A program made the position numbers and the translations under genes. Below, piece by piece: positions 46,490-58,940 of a stretch of 64,000 nt of DNA. Under the pieces are notes generated by a model. It saw only the letters and a list, made by a program, of their open reading frames with translations. It was not told the origin of the DNA and made no database searches. Position 1 is the stretch's first letter. Each line of letters starts with the position of its first letter. This DNA is from Rhinopomastus cyanomelas (taxonomy: Eukaryota > Chordata > Aves > Bucerotiformes > Rhinopomastidae): assembly GCA_013400115.1 (NCBI GenBank), contig VXBP01003844.1:173634-237633 (forward strand), given 5' to 3'.

Positions 46490-46966
46490 ACTCACAGAAT
46501 CAGAGAACATGAGGGATTTGAAGGGACCTTGAAAGATCATCAAGTCCAACCCCCCGCCACAGCAGGATCACCTAGACAAAGTCGCATAGGAACATATCCA
46601 GGCAGGTTTTAAACATCTCCAGAGAAGGCAACTCCACAAACCCCCTGGGCAGCCTGTTCCAGGGCTCTGTCACCCTCACTGTGAGGAATCTTCTTCTCGT
46701 ATTGATGTGGAACCTCCTATGTTCCAGCTTACACCCATTGCCCCTTGTCCTATCATTAGTTGACGCCGAGATAAGCCTGGCTCCATCCTCCTGACACCCA
46801 CTTTTCACATATTTATAGATATTAATGGGGTCACCCCTTAATCTCCTTTTCTCTAAGCTCAAGAGACCCAGCTCCTTCAGCCTTTCCTCATAAGGGAGGT
46901 GTTCCTCTCAGTTCATCATCCTCTTTGCTCTGCGCTGGACACCCTCCAGCAGTTCCATGTCCTTCT
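46490..46966 (-). mobile_element. CR1 LINE, 3' part (split element, first piece)
   Basis: 3' terminus at about 46490 (CACAGAATCAGAGAACATGAGG), then 3' untranslated region and a clean minus-strand frame for the ORF2 C-terminus (about 46862-46572; RRLRGDPINIYKYVKSGCQE to FLCDFV). The CR1 text stops after CAGCAGTTCCATGTCCTTCT at about 46966. The same element appears to continue at 47818. Confidence 0.92.
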
Positions 46967-47817
46967 AATGTCTGTGCCAATCATCCCACGCCATTCTCCC
47001 GTGTGCACCGGGCTCATGGTGATTGGAACCCTGCTGATGCCCCGCTCTGCTGGCGCTCACTTGGCAACCATGCACCCAAACGCGCGCAGCCCACCTCTTC
47101 TTTGCAAAAATGGAACCGCGCTTAAAACCGGTCTAAGGCAAACAAAACACCTTAAAGTGTGAGATAGATCTCCTCCCGATCTACCAGCAACAGTTGATAA
47201 AAGCTTAACTAGAGTGTAGCATGCAGGAGAAGGCAGGTGGGCTGGGCAGTAGATCAGAGCACAGGAACTGTGGGTTTTCTCTCTTCTGCAGCTGGCCGGG
47301 ACTGCCCGAGTAACTCCCTGCTGGTTTTTTTTTTCCTGATGGTCCACCAGGACCCTCCTACTGTGGGGTAGAGGGGAGTGGTTTTGGAGATACACAAGTT
47401 CTTCTTCTGGGTCCTAACATATAACCCAGCACAACCAGACAGTTACATTTTTATAACCAGGCAGAGTGGCGCTCACCCACCAAGCCTTTGTTTGATTTTG
47501 TCCTGAGTAGTTACAATACAGACAATAGTCCATTCGTATTGACCCCAAACAACTCCAGCTCTTGAGGCTCCAACTAACTGAGTCCCAACTTAGGAGTCCA
47601 GATATTCCAGCCGTCCACTGTATTTCCTTGTATCATGCTACTGAGTGCTCGTGGTATAGGACAGGTATCCACCGGGACACCAACAAGGCCTATGGTGAAC
47701 GGATTTTCGGGAGATGCTGTCTCCAAGCGTATGGAATCCTGTCCTGTTGTGTTGGCTAGGGTCCCAGGCGCCAAGGAAGATGCAGACAAGTATGGCTTCA
47801 CACACCATGCAGGTTCC
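46967..47817. mobile_element. Unidentified insertion within CR1 (LTR-like ends)
   Basis: About 850 bases separate two CR1 pieces on the same strand. The insert begins TGTCTGTGCC and ends CACACCATGCA, so either strand would start with TG and end with CA as LTRs do. TATA-like strings exist on both strands (GATAAAAGC near 47196 plus; TTATAAAAATG near 47452 minus), but no polyadenylation signal or viral domain is obvious and no target-site duplication is visible. The first 150 bases contain several CpGs. About 230 bases of CR1 expected at the junction are missing, so the event was not a simple insertion. Orientation is unknown. Confidence 0.5.
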
Positions 47818-48788
47818 CCACGTCCCTTTCTCCTCACTGCTTTCCAACATCTCAGTCCCCAACCTATACTGGTACCTGGGGTTGTTCCTGCCCAGATGCC
47901 AGACTCTACGCTTGCCCTTGTTACAGTTCATTAAATTTCTCCCTGCCCAGCTCTTCAGCATGTCCAAGTCTCACTGAATGGCAGCACAGTAACAGTTGGC
48001 CACACCACCCAGCTTTGTGCCATCAGCAAACTTGCTGACAGTGCGCCCTAATCTCTCCTCCAAGTCATTAATGAATAGACTGAATAGGACTGGTCCTAGT
48101 GCTGACCCCTGAGGGACTCTACAAGGTACAGATGTCCATATAGACTCTGTCCCATTGACCTCTACTCTCTGGCATCTATCCTGCACCCAGTTTACCATCC
48201 ATCTCATGACCTGATCGTCTAGACCACACTGTCTCAGTTTGGCTGCGAGGATGCTGTGGGAGACTGTGTCAAATCCTTTATTCATGTGAAGACAGACCAC
48301 ATTCACTGTTTTACCATCATGTATCCACCTGGTTATGCCCTCGTAAAAGGCTAACAGGTTGGTAAAGCATGACTTTCACTTTGTGAAGCCATGCGGACTG
48401 TCCCTAATGACCCTCTTGTCCTTGCTGTGCCTGGAGGCAGCATCAAGAATAAGTTGTTCCATCACCTTTCCTGGGATGGAGGTGAGGCTGACCAGTCTAT
48501 AGTTACCTGGGTCCTCCTTCTTAGCCTCTTTGAAAATTCCAGTGACATTTGCTATCCTTCAGCCACTAGGCACCTCTCCTGATTCCCATGACTTAGCCAA
48601 GATGATGGAGAGTGGCCTAACAATGACTTCCACTGTACCCCTTAGCACTCATGGCTACATCCCTTCTGGGCCCATGGGTTTATGCACATCCAGTTTGCCC
48701 AACTGATCCCTAACTCAGTCCTCATCAACCAGGGCAAACTCCTGTCTTGTATCAACTTCCTGTGGGGCCTCAGCAGTCTGGGACTGGA
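47818..48788 (-). mobile_element. CR1 LINE, ORF2 part (split element, second piece)
   Basis: The minus strand from 48788 downward gives the start of the reverse transcriptase in decayed form, then MNVVCLHMNKGFDTVSHSIL (48306-48247), GSALGPVLFSLFINDLEERL and KFADGTKLGG (about 48040), where the usual Ala-Asp-Asp reads Ala-Asp-Gly, and finally NLMNCNKGKRRVWHLGRNNP (about 47933-47874). The changed catalytic Asp and frameshifts mark it as inactive. It belongs with 46490-46966. Confidence 0.9.
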
Positions 48789-48795
48789 TATCAGG

Positions 48796-48925
48796 ATCAT
48801 AGGATCATAGGATGTTAGGGGTTGGAAGGGACCCAAGAGATCATCAAGTCCAACCCCCCTGCCGGAGCAGGACAAAACTATCTAACACAGATCACAGAGG
48901 AACGCATCCAGGCGGGCAAAGCATA
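48796..48925 (-). mobile_element. CR1 LINE, short 3' end
   Basis: GATCATAGGATCATAGGATG at the start is the inverted octamer array, followed by GGGTTGGAAGGGACCC and AACGCATCCAGGCGGG. It is a separate, 5'-truncated CR1 lying just beyond the 5' break of the previous one. Confidence 0.9.
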
Positions 48926-50573
48926 ATTAATAAATAGATATGCTGCATCAAAGTTTCAAGCCAGCGACTACAGAGAAAGAGATTCCTTAATTTGCCTTTG
49001 TAGCAAGAAGAGTTACTTGATTTAACTCCTGTAAACCCTTGAATAAGCTCAGAGATACACAAATATTACTATAGGGTAAATCACCCTTCATCAGAAATCT
49101 CTGCTAAATTTGTCTGTATCTGTAGTTCCTTATGTTGTACAGTCTAGAGCTGGAGTAATCTGTTATTTATGGCTCAGATTTGCCACTCCTGGAGGATTCT
49201 GTAAGCACAGAACATTGCACAGGGAATGACAATGTATCTTATTTTTCCACCATGCACTTCAACTTTAATGCAGACTTGAACAATTCTTCCACTTCATATT
49301 GGTGAGCTATATTCAAATGGATCCAATAGCCTGCCTGCTGACAGGACCTTACATCTACCCAAAATCTGGTGTTGTTAGTCTAGGCAACATAAAATGGCAA
49401 TTTGTTATGTCCTGTTGTAATGTTTACCTGTCTCTTTTTCCTGTCAGGCTAGTATGAGAAGGGTCAGCTGTTTGTACAGTCTTACATCCTTTCATATTTC
49501 TTTGTAAGGATTTTGATTGGTCAGAAAACAAACCAAATCAAAATAGGTATTGGTGCTCACAGTTAGGAAAGCAGGTATCTGATTCCACAGAGAAGTTTGT
49601 CTGTAAACCTTCAATGGCCTCTTTTCCTGCAAACCTATCATTTTGCTTATCTGTAGCATTTTTTGCAAGCCTGTAATTTCGCATTCATCTCTGGTATTAC
49701 GTGCAGTGGTCTGAAAATGAACATTCCTTCATCTGCGTTTTCAGGAGAGGTGCTATTTTTATCAGTGAGGACTGAGGAAATGCTGTATGTTTGCTCTCTA
49801 AATTCTCAGAGATTCATCAGAAGCAGAGGAGGTGCAGGCTCCTAATATGTTAGATGAAACCAAGTCACCTTCTTTTGACAAGTGCTGCTGCAGATGTGAG
49901 GTGTGCTGAGAATGCTCATGTGGGAACTAACCTAACACTTTAGCAGTAATACACCCTTTCACAGTTAGCAGCAATTACAAATGAAGTAGCCAGGGAATTA
50001 AAATACTATTCATTTTATCTGTCTAGGAATAATAAGAGAGCTAACTCATCTCTCAGACAGGCACTTCCATCCTATGATTACCTAATAGATGGTAGATATT
50101 AAAAAGTGACTCAAATAATCTGTTTTGAGGAAAAGTGTGTATAATAGATGCTAGCAAAATTTCTGTATTTTGCCAGATACTTCCACTAGTGCTGTTACTG
50201 TTTTGTCTGTCAGTGCTGTTGTACACTCAAAAGAATCATACAGTGATGGTTAAAGTGTTCCTCCATTCTTTTCTGTGGTCATTTTAGTTGCAGAATCAAA
50301 ATTGAATTCTGCCTTCATTATAAGACTGTCATTCCAGAATAATTCCACTGGGAAAGAGTAACAGATTTCATGATCAAGACTTATTAAATGATACAAAATC
50401 TTTCTCAGAAATTCTCTTAGAAAGCCTATGAAGATGCAGCAAATCATCTTGCTGACCTCCAGCTTTGATTTAAATGCTCCAAATGACGGAGAAATTTTTG
50501 CACTGCTTAAATATCGTCTCCTTCAGACACTTCAAGACATGTCTGCATAGCTTTAGCCGCATAACTTATATGT
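48926..50573. other. Unassigned AT-rich sequence
   Basis: Nothing was recognised over 1.6 kb before the LTR at 50574. Confidence 0.35.
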
Positions 50574-50925
50574 TGTGGGGCATCACCTTTTGGACTCTAC
50601 ACAAATCAATATGATTTTCGAGTAGAAGCCGTTTTATTGCCAAAACCCAAGAAATACATACTCTCTTGCTCAACATTGACTGGTTCCTTTAAACACCAAA
50701 ACAAGCCGTGCCGCAATCTCATTAGCCACCACAGCTGTCTGTGCGGTATCCACGGCAATGTTGTTGTTACCTCTTGTTTCTTCTGCCGGTGGTTGGCCTT
50801 AGACACAGACTGCGACTCGTGCTGATCGGCACGCTTAAGCCGACTATCAATATTAATTCACAAGTCAAAATGTTCCAACTGTCTTTGCTCTTACAATGAT
50901 TGCACAGAACTCAGCGTCTCCCACA
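50574..50925 (-). mobile_element. Solo LTR, 352 bp, well delimited
   Basis: Read on the minus strand it begins TGTGGGAG and ends CCCCACA, giving the short inverted TGTGGG/CCCACA termini typical of retroviral LTRs. AATAAA lies at the complement of 50633-50638, followed by a CGGCTTCTACTCG stretch as expected for the end of R and U5. The element is richer in CpG than its surroundings. Flanking bases do not show an obvious target-site duplication. It is unrelated by eye to the LTRs at 344, 5704 and 43387. Confidence 0.8.
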
Positions 50926-53900
50926 CACAGGCGTGCAATTTGCCATGGAAAAAAGATAAATCTCATTTGCAACAGGCTGAAAAGGGGGAAAGCAGAATTG
51001 TTCTAGGAACACAGGCTGAATCAGTAGTCTGTGCTTTGTCATTTGTTGCGCAGCTACATCCTAAGAGACAACGTATAAAGCCTATGTTTTGCAGGCCCAT
51101 GACTCTACTGATTCTATGATTCTGTGATTTCATAGCTATATCAAAATTTCAGCTTTTATTTCCAAACCATTATTCACATTTATACATGCCAGAAATGATT
51201 TGAAAACAAAGGATGTTTGCAGTGCTGCAGGTTTTGTTTACTGACAATGTGAAAAAACAGAGATGGCATATTGAGAATTCCTATCAATTTTAGCCTGTGA
51301 GCATTTGGGTCTATCCTTCCCTTGATATGAAGCAGAACTCCTAAAATACTACTGGTAAGTCTGCAGATAAAGCAAGAGTAAAATACTACCTCTGTATAGT
51401 AACTGATAGATATTTATTATTCCCAATCTCATTTCTCTAAGGCCTCTTACATGTCTTTGCTTTTCCTCATCTTTTAGTATTTCTGTTTCTTTTCCTTTCC
51501 TATAGAGGATTTTACCCCTGAGTTACCAGCCATGAAGGAGCTCACACTGCCCTTTGAGATGTCCGACTGGTGACACAAGAACAGTCAGGCTAGCGAGGTG
51601 AATACTGGCCTCACTAAACTAAACTAACTAAACTGTGGGTTACAGTTTCAGACAAACTGCCGGGAAACTTGAGTGAGTCAAGAGGTGGGGGGAGAATGGA
51701 TAAAAATAATTGTGTCATCATGAGGGGTGAGGCTTCTATTGAAACAGAAAATAACCTCACTCTCCATGGAACCTGAATATGCTTTAGGGAAGCAATCCCA
51801 GAATTTCTGGTGGGAAGCCTGGACATTTTTCTGCACCAACAGCATTGGCTTTCTCAGTTTTCCTGCTGTCCCACAGGCCATTGCTTAAAAACAACTGCTT
51901 CTGTTGTCAGAAAAATACGTTACAAAATAGTAGCATAATGTAAGATTTGTTTTGATACGTTTTCAATTTTAACTTCATAAATCCAGACAAGGTCCCTTTA
52001 AAAAAATGGTAAGGTTGCTGAGAATGTGTGGGAAGATTCATTACAGCAGGGTACTTCAGTTTATCAACAAGACAGGAAATTAATAATTTTGAGGCTGTGT
52101 CAGCCTTGTTTTGCAATGTAGTTTGGACTGGAGGATGCAGCTGTAGCTGTTCCTTGGTAGCACATATGTTCTTATTTAGCTGGCCTTCAAACAACGCAGT
52201 CACTGCCCTTCTTCCAGTTCCTGTGGATCAGCTTCATGACTAAATTTGGTAAGATTTAAGATGACATGCAATGAGCTGCTCATCTGATAAGCCAAGGGGA
52301 CACATCACCAACACTGAATGATGCTTATTTCTGAAGGAAATCAGATTTGGGAATTTCTCACTCACTCCCACAAATCCTCTGCTGAGAAGGTAAGATCAAG
52401 ACGTGCTCTAAAACCCAGGGGATGGCCTTATGTCAGACACAACAACGGATGCAGTGCCCAGAAATATGGGAGTTGAGAGTCTGATTTATGACTGTGCTGG
52501 GGGGGAGACAGTATTCCAAAAGGCCCCTTGCCATTTCCTCCTCACGTAGTGGCTGTTCACACTGGCCTTGCAGCAGAAGAGAGGTAAGCAGAACAAGATT
52601 ACATAAGGCTGCTCACAGACAGAAGGATGCAGGTGACCTCAAAGTGTTTCATTTTTGTTAAATGAAGTCATATGCCCAAGAGCTACAGTTTGAGGCAGGA
52701 GAGATGTCTCCTGAAAAGCGTGTGCAGCTAGAGTTGTTTTATTCTTATTTTAATTGAAAATAAGTCTGGAATCTCCCCAGGAAATCACTTTTGAAAGGAA
52801 GAGTTAGCTCACTCACAACCCAAGCAATTTAGAGTCACCTCCTATTGTTTCTGCTTCTCCTTAGAGCACTGTGAAGGCATACATATTCAGGTACTTGCAC
52901 AAATCTAGAGGGAACTAATTTTGAGTTCAGATGGGATCATCTGGTTGGATTAAATTCCACGTGGTGCAGCAAAATAGAAGGTCAGCAATTCTTTGTTTTT
53001 CAATAAAGACTCATTCATCACTGTTTGGTTTGAAATGCACTGCTGCTTCTCCTTTACACCCCCCCCCCCAATATTATTCTGTCACATCTTAACCTAGACT
53101 GATATTTTGTGCTCATTAGATGCCTACAAATGGGCAAATGTCAGTACAGAAGTTCTAACCAGTGCTGCACTGATTTACAAAAACACTTTCAGCTCTCACT
53201 GACCTTTTTCTCAGTTTTGTTGCCTGTTTTTCAGTTTTTCAAGTTTGTTACAATTAAAAAAACGATTTATTTCCTTTCATCTCTTGTTGTTAAAGAGCCA
53301 TGTTTACCTGTCTTGCACCTTGTTTTTCGCCTTTTACTTCAAGTCATTATTGCCTGTAACACATCCTTTCTTTAAAAAATATAGTAACAAAATCACAAAA
53401 GGTGAAAGAAAAGTTAGTATAGAACACTAGTCACATCTTTCAAGGTGAAAATCCATGTCACACGCAGATGTGAGAATGACATTTCAACAAGTTAATTTAT
53501 AAATTGAGGGAATTACTATGCTAGATAAATATTTGAGCAGCCTCAGTGTTCCTCATTACTATTAGAATGATGGTGCTGTAAACTGAATTGTTCTCTTTAG
53601 TGAGACAATAGATCCATTTACACAGTGCTTCCCTTTTTTCCAAAGATAGTTTCTTCCTTGCCTTGCCTCTCAGTGGCCACAGCAGATAGTGGTCTGGCAC
53701 TTTTCCTAGGCATCACCCCCAGCCTAAGGCAAATTGCAGGTACTCTGAATCCTGCCCCTAAGGGTAGTACCCCTACTACTATTACCCTTAAGTACTAGTA
53801 AGCTTTTCAGAATATCTGGCAAAATCTGCCTTATTTTAATTAACTTGGTTCTTCTCTGAATCATCAGGAGTATGAAGAACAGGTTATTTTCCTTTGCAGC

Positions 53901-56284
53901 CATCTGAAACCGGCTTAAACCTGTGTGTCTAAGGAAGCAAACTAGGGTTCCTGAAGTAATTAAGAAGAGTTTGCAGTCCCTCAGTCATCCATTAACTCAT
54001 TTTTCTATTAGTTTGAAAAAGGAAATGTCTTTTGTCATCTTAGAGAAATGTCGCAGAACATTGTGCCTGGTTGTATGAAGAAGAGCATCAACAAGACAGG
54101 ACCCAGACTGGGGGACAGTACCAGGTGGTAGCAGAAGGACTTGCCTGCAAGCACTGTGCTTTGAGGCATGGGGCCTCTGCCTAGTGCCACCTTCCTAGCT
54201 GAGGTTTAGCAACACAGCATCCCTTCTGCAGCGGGACCCCATACACCTGAGCAAGCACAGCTAGGGAGGGAGTGATAAATCAGGGTGACCAGCTGTGCCT
54301 GCCAGGAAAGGTCAGGCTGCAGGAGAAAGGGTAGGGGAGACAGACTAGGAGGAGCATGCAAAAGGAGGCTTGGTGGAAAGGAAGGAGGCTGGGGCAGGAG
54401 TTGTGAGAGGCATGGAAGGCAGATAACTTTTCAAGGGAGAAGAGAGGGGAGAAAAAAGGATGGTCATCTCATCTAATGAAGGAGGAGGTAAGATCAGTCA
54501 TGGAAGCCAAATTACTCTGGGACATGAAATATTGTTTAATACAGGGGAAAAACGAAGGTGTCAAACAGAAAAAAAGAAGACATTTAAGTAGAACCTGTAT
54601 GAGTTTTACAGAGATGCAACAGGAAATTGCCTACAACACCTGGTGAGCATCACCTGTGTGCAGCCTTTCACGGTGAACAGAGTGAGCTTACTGAAGGTAG
54701 GGGGGCCTGTTGCTGGAGTCTTTCTTTGGTTTTGGGTTTTGGGAGGAGGGTGGATGAAGAAAAGGGTTTGTGGTAGAAGACAAAGTTTAATAGCAGGCTG
54801 ATAAATTCTGTAAATATTTCATTTCTTAAACCAGGCAGGACTTGGAAACTAGCCAAGGTGCCTCTCATCTTCAGTTGCTAAAGAAATTATATTTTGCTAT
54901 TGCTATTTAAAACACTATTTCCTGCAGTATTTTGATGATAGATTTTATGATTTTCCCTCCTGCATTTTTTTGAGGTTTAGATCTGACTGGTCAGTTAATA
55001 ATTATGTTAAAAGAACAGCAGACCCACAACAGATGCTGACCTTGTTCTCCCCTAAACTCTCTGCTAAAACCCCAGAGGCTGTGGTTAGACTGGGCACCCT
55101 CCGGGGTGCATTTGCGGCGGCGACGGGCTTGGAGCTCCCCCTGCTGGTCAGTCGCAGAGGCAGCCGGGGAGGGCAGAGGAGGATGAGGATGGGGGGACTA
55201 CCTCGAAGATTTCCCATGATGCCTCTGCCCGCACTGGTAATGAGTGGTGCCTTGGAGCCCAGGAAAAACCTGTATGCCCTAGACAGTGAATTTCCGTACT
55301 GGGTAGCTCTGTGTTCTGGGGGAAAAGAAAGGAACAGAAGGTTTTGTTGGATTTTTTTACTTCAAGATTCTTTTTTCTGCAAGGCAGATAAAGGCAAATG
55401 TTGTAGGGCTTTCACTTAGACAGTTGTTCTGACTAGAGGGACTTGACAGTTCATATGTAACTGCTCTGTAGCATCCCATCCTCCTGCTGCCCCACAGCAC
55501 AAACATGTACATCACACGTGGATTACTGGAGAAGTCACACATCGAGTACTGAGTCAAAACTAATGGATTTTACCAAACGTGACCTTCAGGTTTTTGCAAC
55601 AGCATCTCCACTCTGCATCACTCAGACATCTCTTTCAGAAACAGCATCTTTATGCAGAACAGCTGTCCTTGCTGTGCTGACAGCTTGTTGGTTGCAGCCC
55701 TACAGTAAGCGTCTCTCAGCATCTGACATCTCTGGAGGCTTTCCTGTTTGACTTTTCATGGGTACTGTGGTCTATTTACCTCTGTGGCTTCTGTTGAAGT
55801 TTTCCTTTCTTCAGCCAAAATAGTTCTACAAAATTCCTCCTTTATTGGCTAATTAACTCTTCATCAGGCATCAGTAAGACTCTTAAAATTTAATTTGTTC
55901 CCTGAAGTCCACTTGTTTCCCTGTACTCTTTGAATTTTCTGGGGTTTGCTGCTTAATTGGTCTTCCCTGTTTCCAGCCTGCACATGGTTTCACTCTTTAA
56001 ATGAGTCTAACCTTCTCCCACTTGTAGTATTGGCTGCGGAGGGAGGGGATGGGGGAAAAGTAGCCAACATCTGAAAGTTGTTGTTTCTATCATCTCTGCC
56101 AAGAAAACTGCTTGCACACTCTTGCCTTGATTGAGAGACTACCATTTACTGAACTTTCCAAGGTCAAATACTAACAGAGATTGGTATTCACGTACAGAGT
56201 ATTTTCAACCACTCTGTCCAGAAATGTAAATTACAGCTGCTATATTCCCAGATATAGCTTAAAAGTTTTTATTTACCAAAGTAC
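50926..56284. other. Unassigned sequence with CpG cluster and octamer remnant
   Basis: ATTCTATGATTCTGTGATT at about 51109-51129 looks like a CR1 terminal octamer remnant without a recognisable CR1 body. An 11-base C run is at 53059-53069. A dense CpG cluster (seven CpG in about 67 bases) is at 55101-55167 inside a 149-codon frame (54970-55419) that I do not recognise. No gene is called. Confidence 0.4.
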
Positions 56285-58940
56285 ATCACCTCAACTCACT
56301 TGAGGTCCTTCTTAGGAGGGACAGGTCAGCAAGGTAGGGTGGAGGAGTTGCTCTCTACATGACAGAGCAGCTGGAATGTATTGAGTTCTGTCCAGGGGTG
56401 GATGAAGAGAGAGTTGAGAGTTTGTGGATGTGGCTCAAGGGGCAGGCTGGCATGAGTTACACTGTTGTGGGTGTCTATCACAGGCCACCAGATCAGAACA
56501 AGGAAACTGATGAGGTCTTCTACAGGCAGCTGACAGCAGCCTCACAGCTACAGGCACTGGTTCTCAGGGGGGATTTTAACCCTGATATTTGCTGGAAAAC
56601 CTACTCAGCCAGCCACCCACAGTCCAGGAGGTGCCTCCAGTGACAATTTGCTGATGCAAATGGTCAAAGACCCACTAGGAGAGGAGTACTGCTGGATCTT
56701 GTCCTTACCAACAAGGCGGGTCTGGTTGAAGCAGTGAAGATTGAGGGCAGCCTTCGGTGCAGTGACCATGAGATGGTAATGTTGAGGGTCTTGTATGGTA
56801 GGAACAGAATACCCAGCAGAATCACAGCCCTGGACTTCAGGAGGGCCAGCTCTGGACTTTTCAAGCAATTGCTAGGGCAAATCCCATGGGACAGGGTTCT
56901 GGCAGGTAAAGGGGCTCAAGGTAGCTGGTTAACATTCAAAGACTACTTTCTTGAGGCACAAGAAAAGTGTGTTCCAACAGGAAAGAAGTCAAGGAAAGGA
57001 GCCAGAAGATCTGCATGGTTAAACAGGGAGCTGCTAGGCAAACTGAAGAGGAAGAAAGCCTATAGGTCATGGAAGGAGGGGATGGCCACTTGGGGTGATT
57101 ATAAGGCTCTAGCCAGAGGATGTACGGATGCAACTAGAAAAGCCAAGTCTTTCTTGGAATTTAAACCTTGCAACAGAGGTCAAGGGCAACAAAAAGGGTT
57201 TTTAAAATACATTGCAGCTAAAACTAAAACTACAGGCAACATAAGCCCCCTGCTGAATGAGGTGGGTGCCCTGGAAACAGAGGATAGAGAGAAAGCAGAG
57301 ATATTGGACACCTATCTATACTTCTAGAGGCTGTCTTGATGTCAATCCCCAGACTGCTGAGGCTCCAGAGGAAGTTGGGAAGCAAGAGAGGAGCCTGTCT
57401 TGGTTGATGAGGACTGGGTAAGGGATAAGCTGATCAAATTGGATGTACACGAATCCATGGGCCCAGATGGGATCCACCTGTGCATACTAAGGGAGATGGC
57501 AGAAGTCATTGCTAAGCCACTCTCCTTCATCTTTTCTAAATCATGGGTATCAGGAGAGGTGCCTGGGGACTGGAGGATAGCAAATGTCACTGGAATCTTC
57601 AAAAAGGCTAAGGAGGACCCAGGTAACTATAGACCAGTCAGCCTCGCCTCCATCCCAGGAAAGGTGATGGAACAATTTGTTCTAGAGGTTGTCTCCAGGC
57701 ACATCAATGACATGAGGGTTGTTAGGGACAGTCAGCATGGCTTCATAAAGGGGAAGTCATGCTGAACCAACCTGATAGCCTTTTATGAGGACATAACCAG
57801 GTGGATAGATGATGGCAGAGTGGTGGATGTGATCTATCTTGACTTCAGTAAGGCATTTGATACAGTCTCCCACAGCATCCTTGCAGTCAAGCTCAGGCTG
57901 TGTGGTCTAGACGATCAGGTAGTGAAGTGGATTGTGAAGTGGCTGCAGGATAGAAGCCAGAGAGTAGTGGTCAATGGGACAGGGCCTAGTTGGAGGCCTG
58001 TATCTGGTGGAGTGTCCCAGGGGTCAGTGCTGGGACCAGTCCTGTTCAATCTATTCATTGATGACTTGGATGACGGATTAGGGTGCACTGTCAGCAAGTT
58101 TCCTGATGACACAGAGATGGGTGGTGTTGCCGACACCCCTGCAGACTGTGCTGCCATTCAGCGAGATCTGGACAGGCTGGAGAGCTGAGCAGAGAGAAAT
58201 GTAATGAACTATAACAAGGGCAAGTGTAGAATCTTGCATCTGGGCAAGAACAATAGGCTGGGGACTGAGCTGTTGGAGAGCAGTGTAGGGGAAAGGGACT
58301 TGGGGGTCCTGGTGGCCAGCAGGATGACTATCAGCCATCAGTGTGCTCTTGTGGCCAAGAGGGCCAACAGCATGCTGGGGTGGATCAGAACGGGGGTGGT
58401 TAGCAGACCAAGAGAGGTTCTTCTCCCCCTCTACTCTGCCCTGGTGAGACCGTATCTGGAATATTGTGTCCAGTTCTGGATCCCCCAATTCAAGAGGGAT
58501 GTAGAGCTGCTGGAGGGAGTCCAGTGTAGAGCCATGAAGATGATGAAGGAAGTGGAGCACCTCCCTTATGAGGAGAGGCTGAGGGAGCTGGGTCTCTTGA
58601 GCTTGGAGGAGACTGACGAGTGATCGCATTAATGTATATAAATATTTGAAGGGTGGGTGTCAGGAGGATCGAGCCAGGCTCTTCTCAATGTCATCTAGTG
58701 ATAGGACAAGGGGCAATGGTTTTAAGCTGCAGCATAGGAGTTTTCACATAAATATGAGAAGAAACCTCTTCACAGTGAGGGTGACAGAGCACTGAAACAG
58801 GCTGCTCAGGGGGGTTGTAGAGTCAGCTTCACTGGAGACATTTAAAGCCCTCCTGGATTTGTTCCTGTGTGAGTTGGTTTAGGTGAACCTGCTGTGTTGG
58901 GGGGATTGGACTAGATGATCTTTCAAGGTCCCTTCCAATC
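56285..58940 (+). mobile_element. CR1 LINE, longest copy, ORF2 relic
   Basis: About 2.65 kb, 5' truncated inside ORF2. In one plus-strand register it encodes the endonuclease (VGVYHRPPDQ near 56470; LRGDFNPDICW near 56568; RCSDHEMVML near 56757, with the Ser-Asp-His catalytic motif kept), a linker, and the reverse transcriptase (DPGNYRPVSLASIPGKVMEQ, YLDFSKAFDTVSHSILAVKL, GSVLGPVLFNLFIDDLDDGL, then FPDDTEMGG where the usual Ala before Asp-Asp is Pro). The C-terminal block runs to about 58620. In-frame stops are at 56641, 57325, 57337, 57358, 57763 and 58186; a shift of register occurs near 58605, after which the frame continues to LFLCELV. The element ends near 58940 without octamers. It is dead but has few indels, so it is relatively young. 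Confidence 0.95.

Noticed and set aside
54970..55419. 149-codon frame across the CpG cluster
   Set aside because: The protein text is a mixture of arginine/glycine-rich and unrelated segments without any known motif. The CpG cluster itself is kept as a finding, not a gene.
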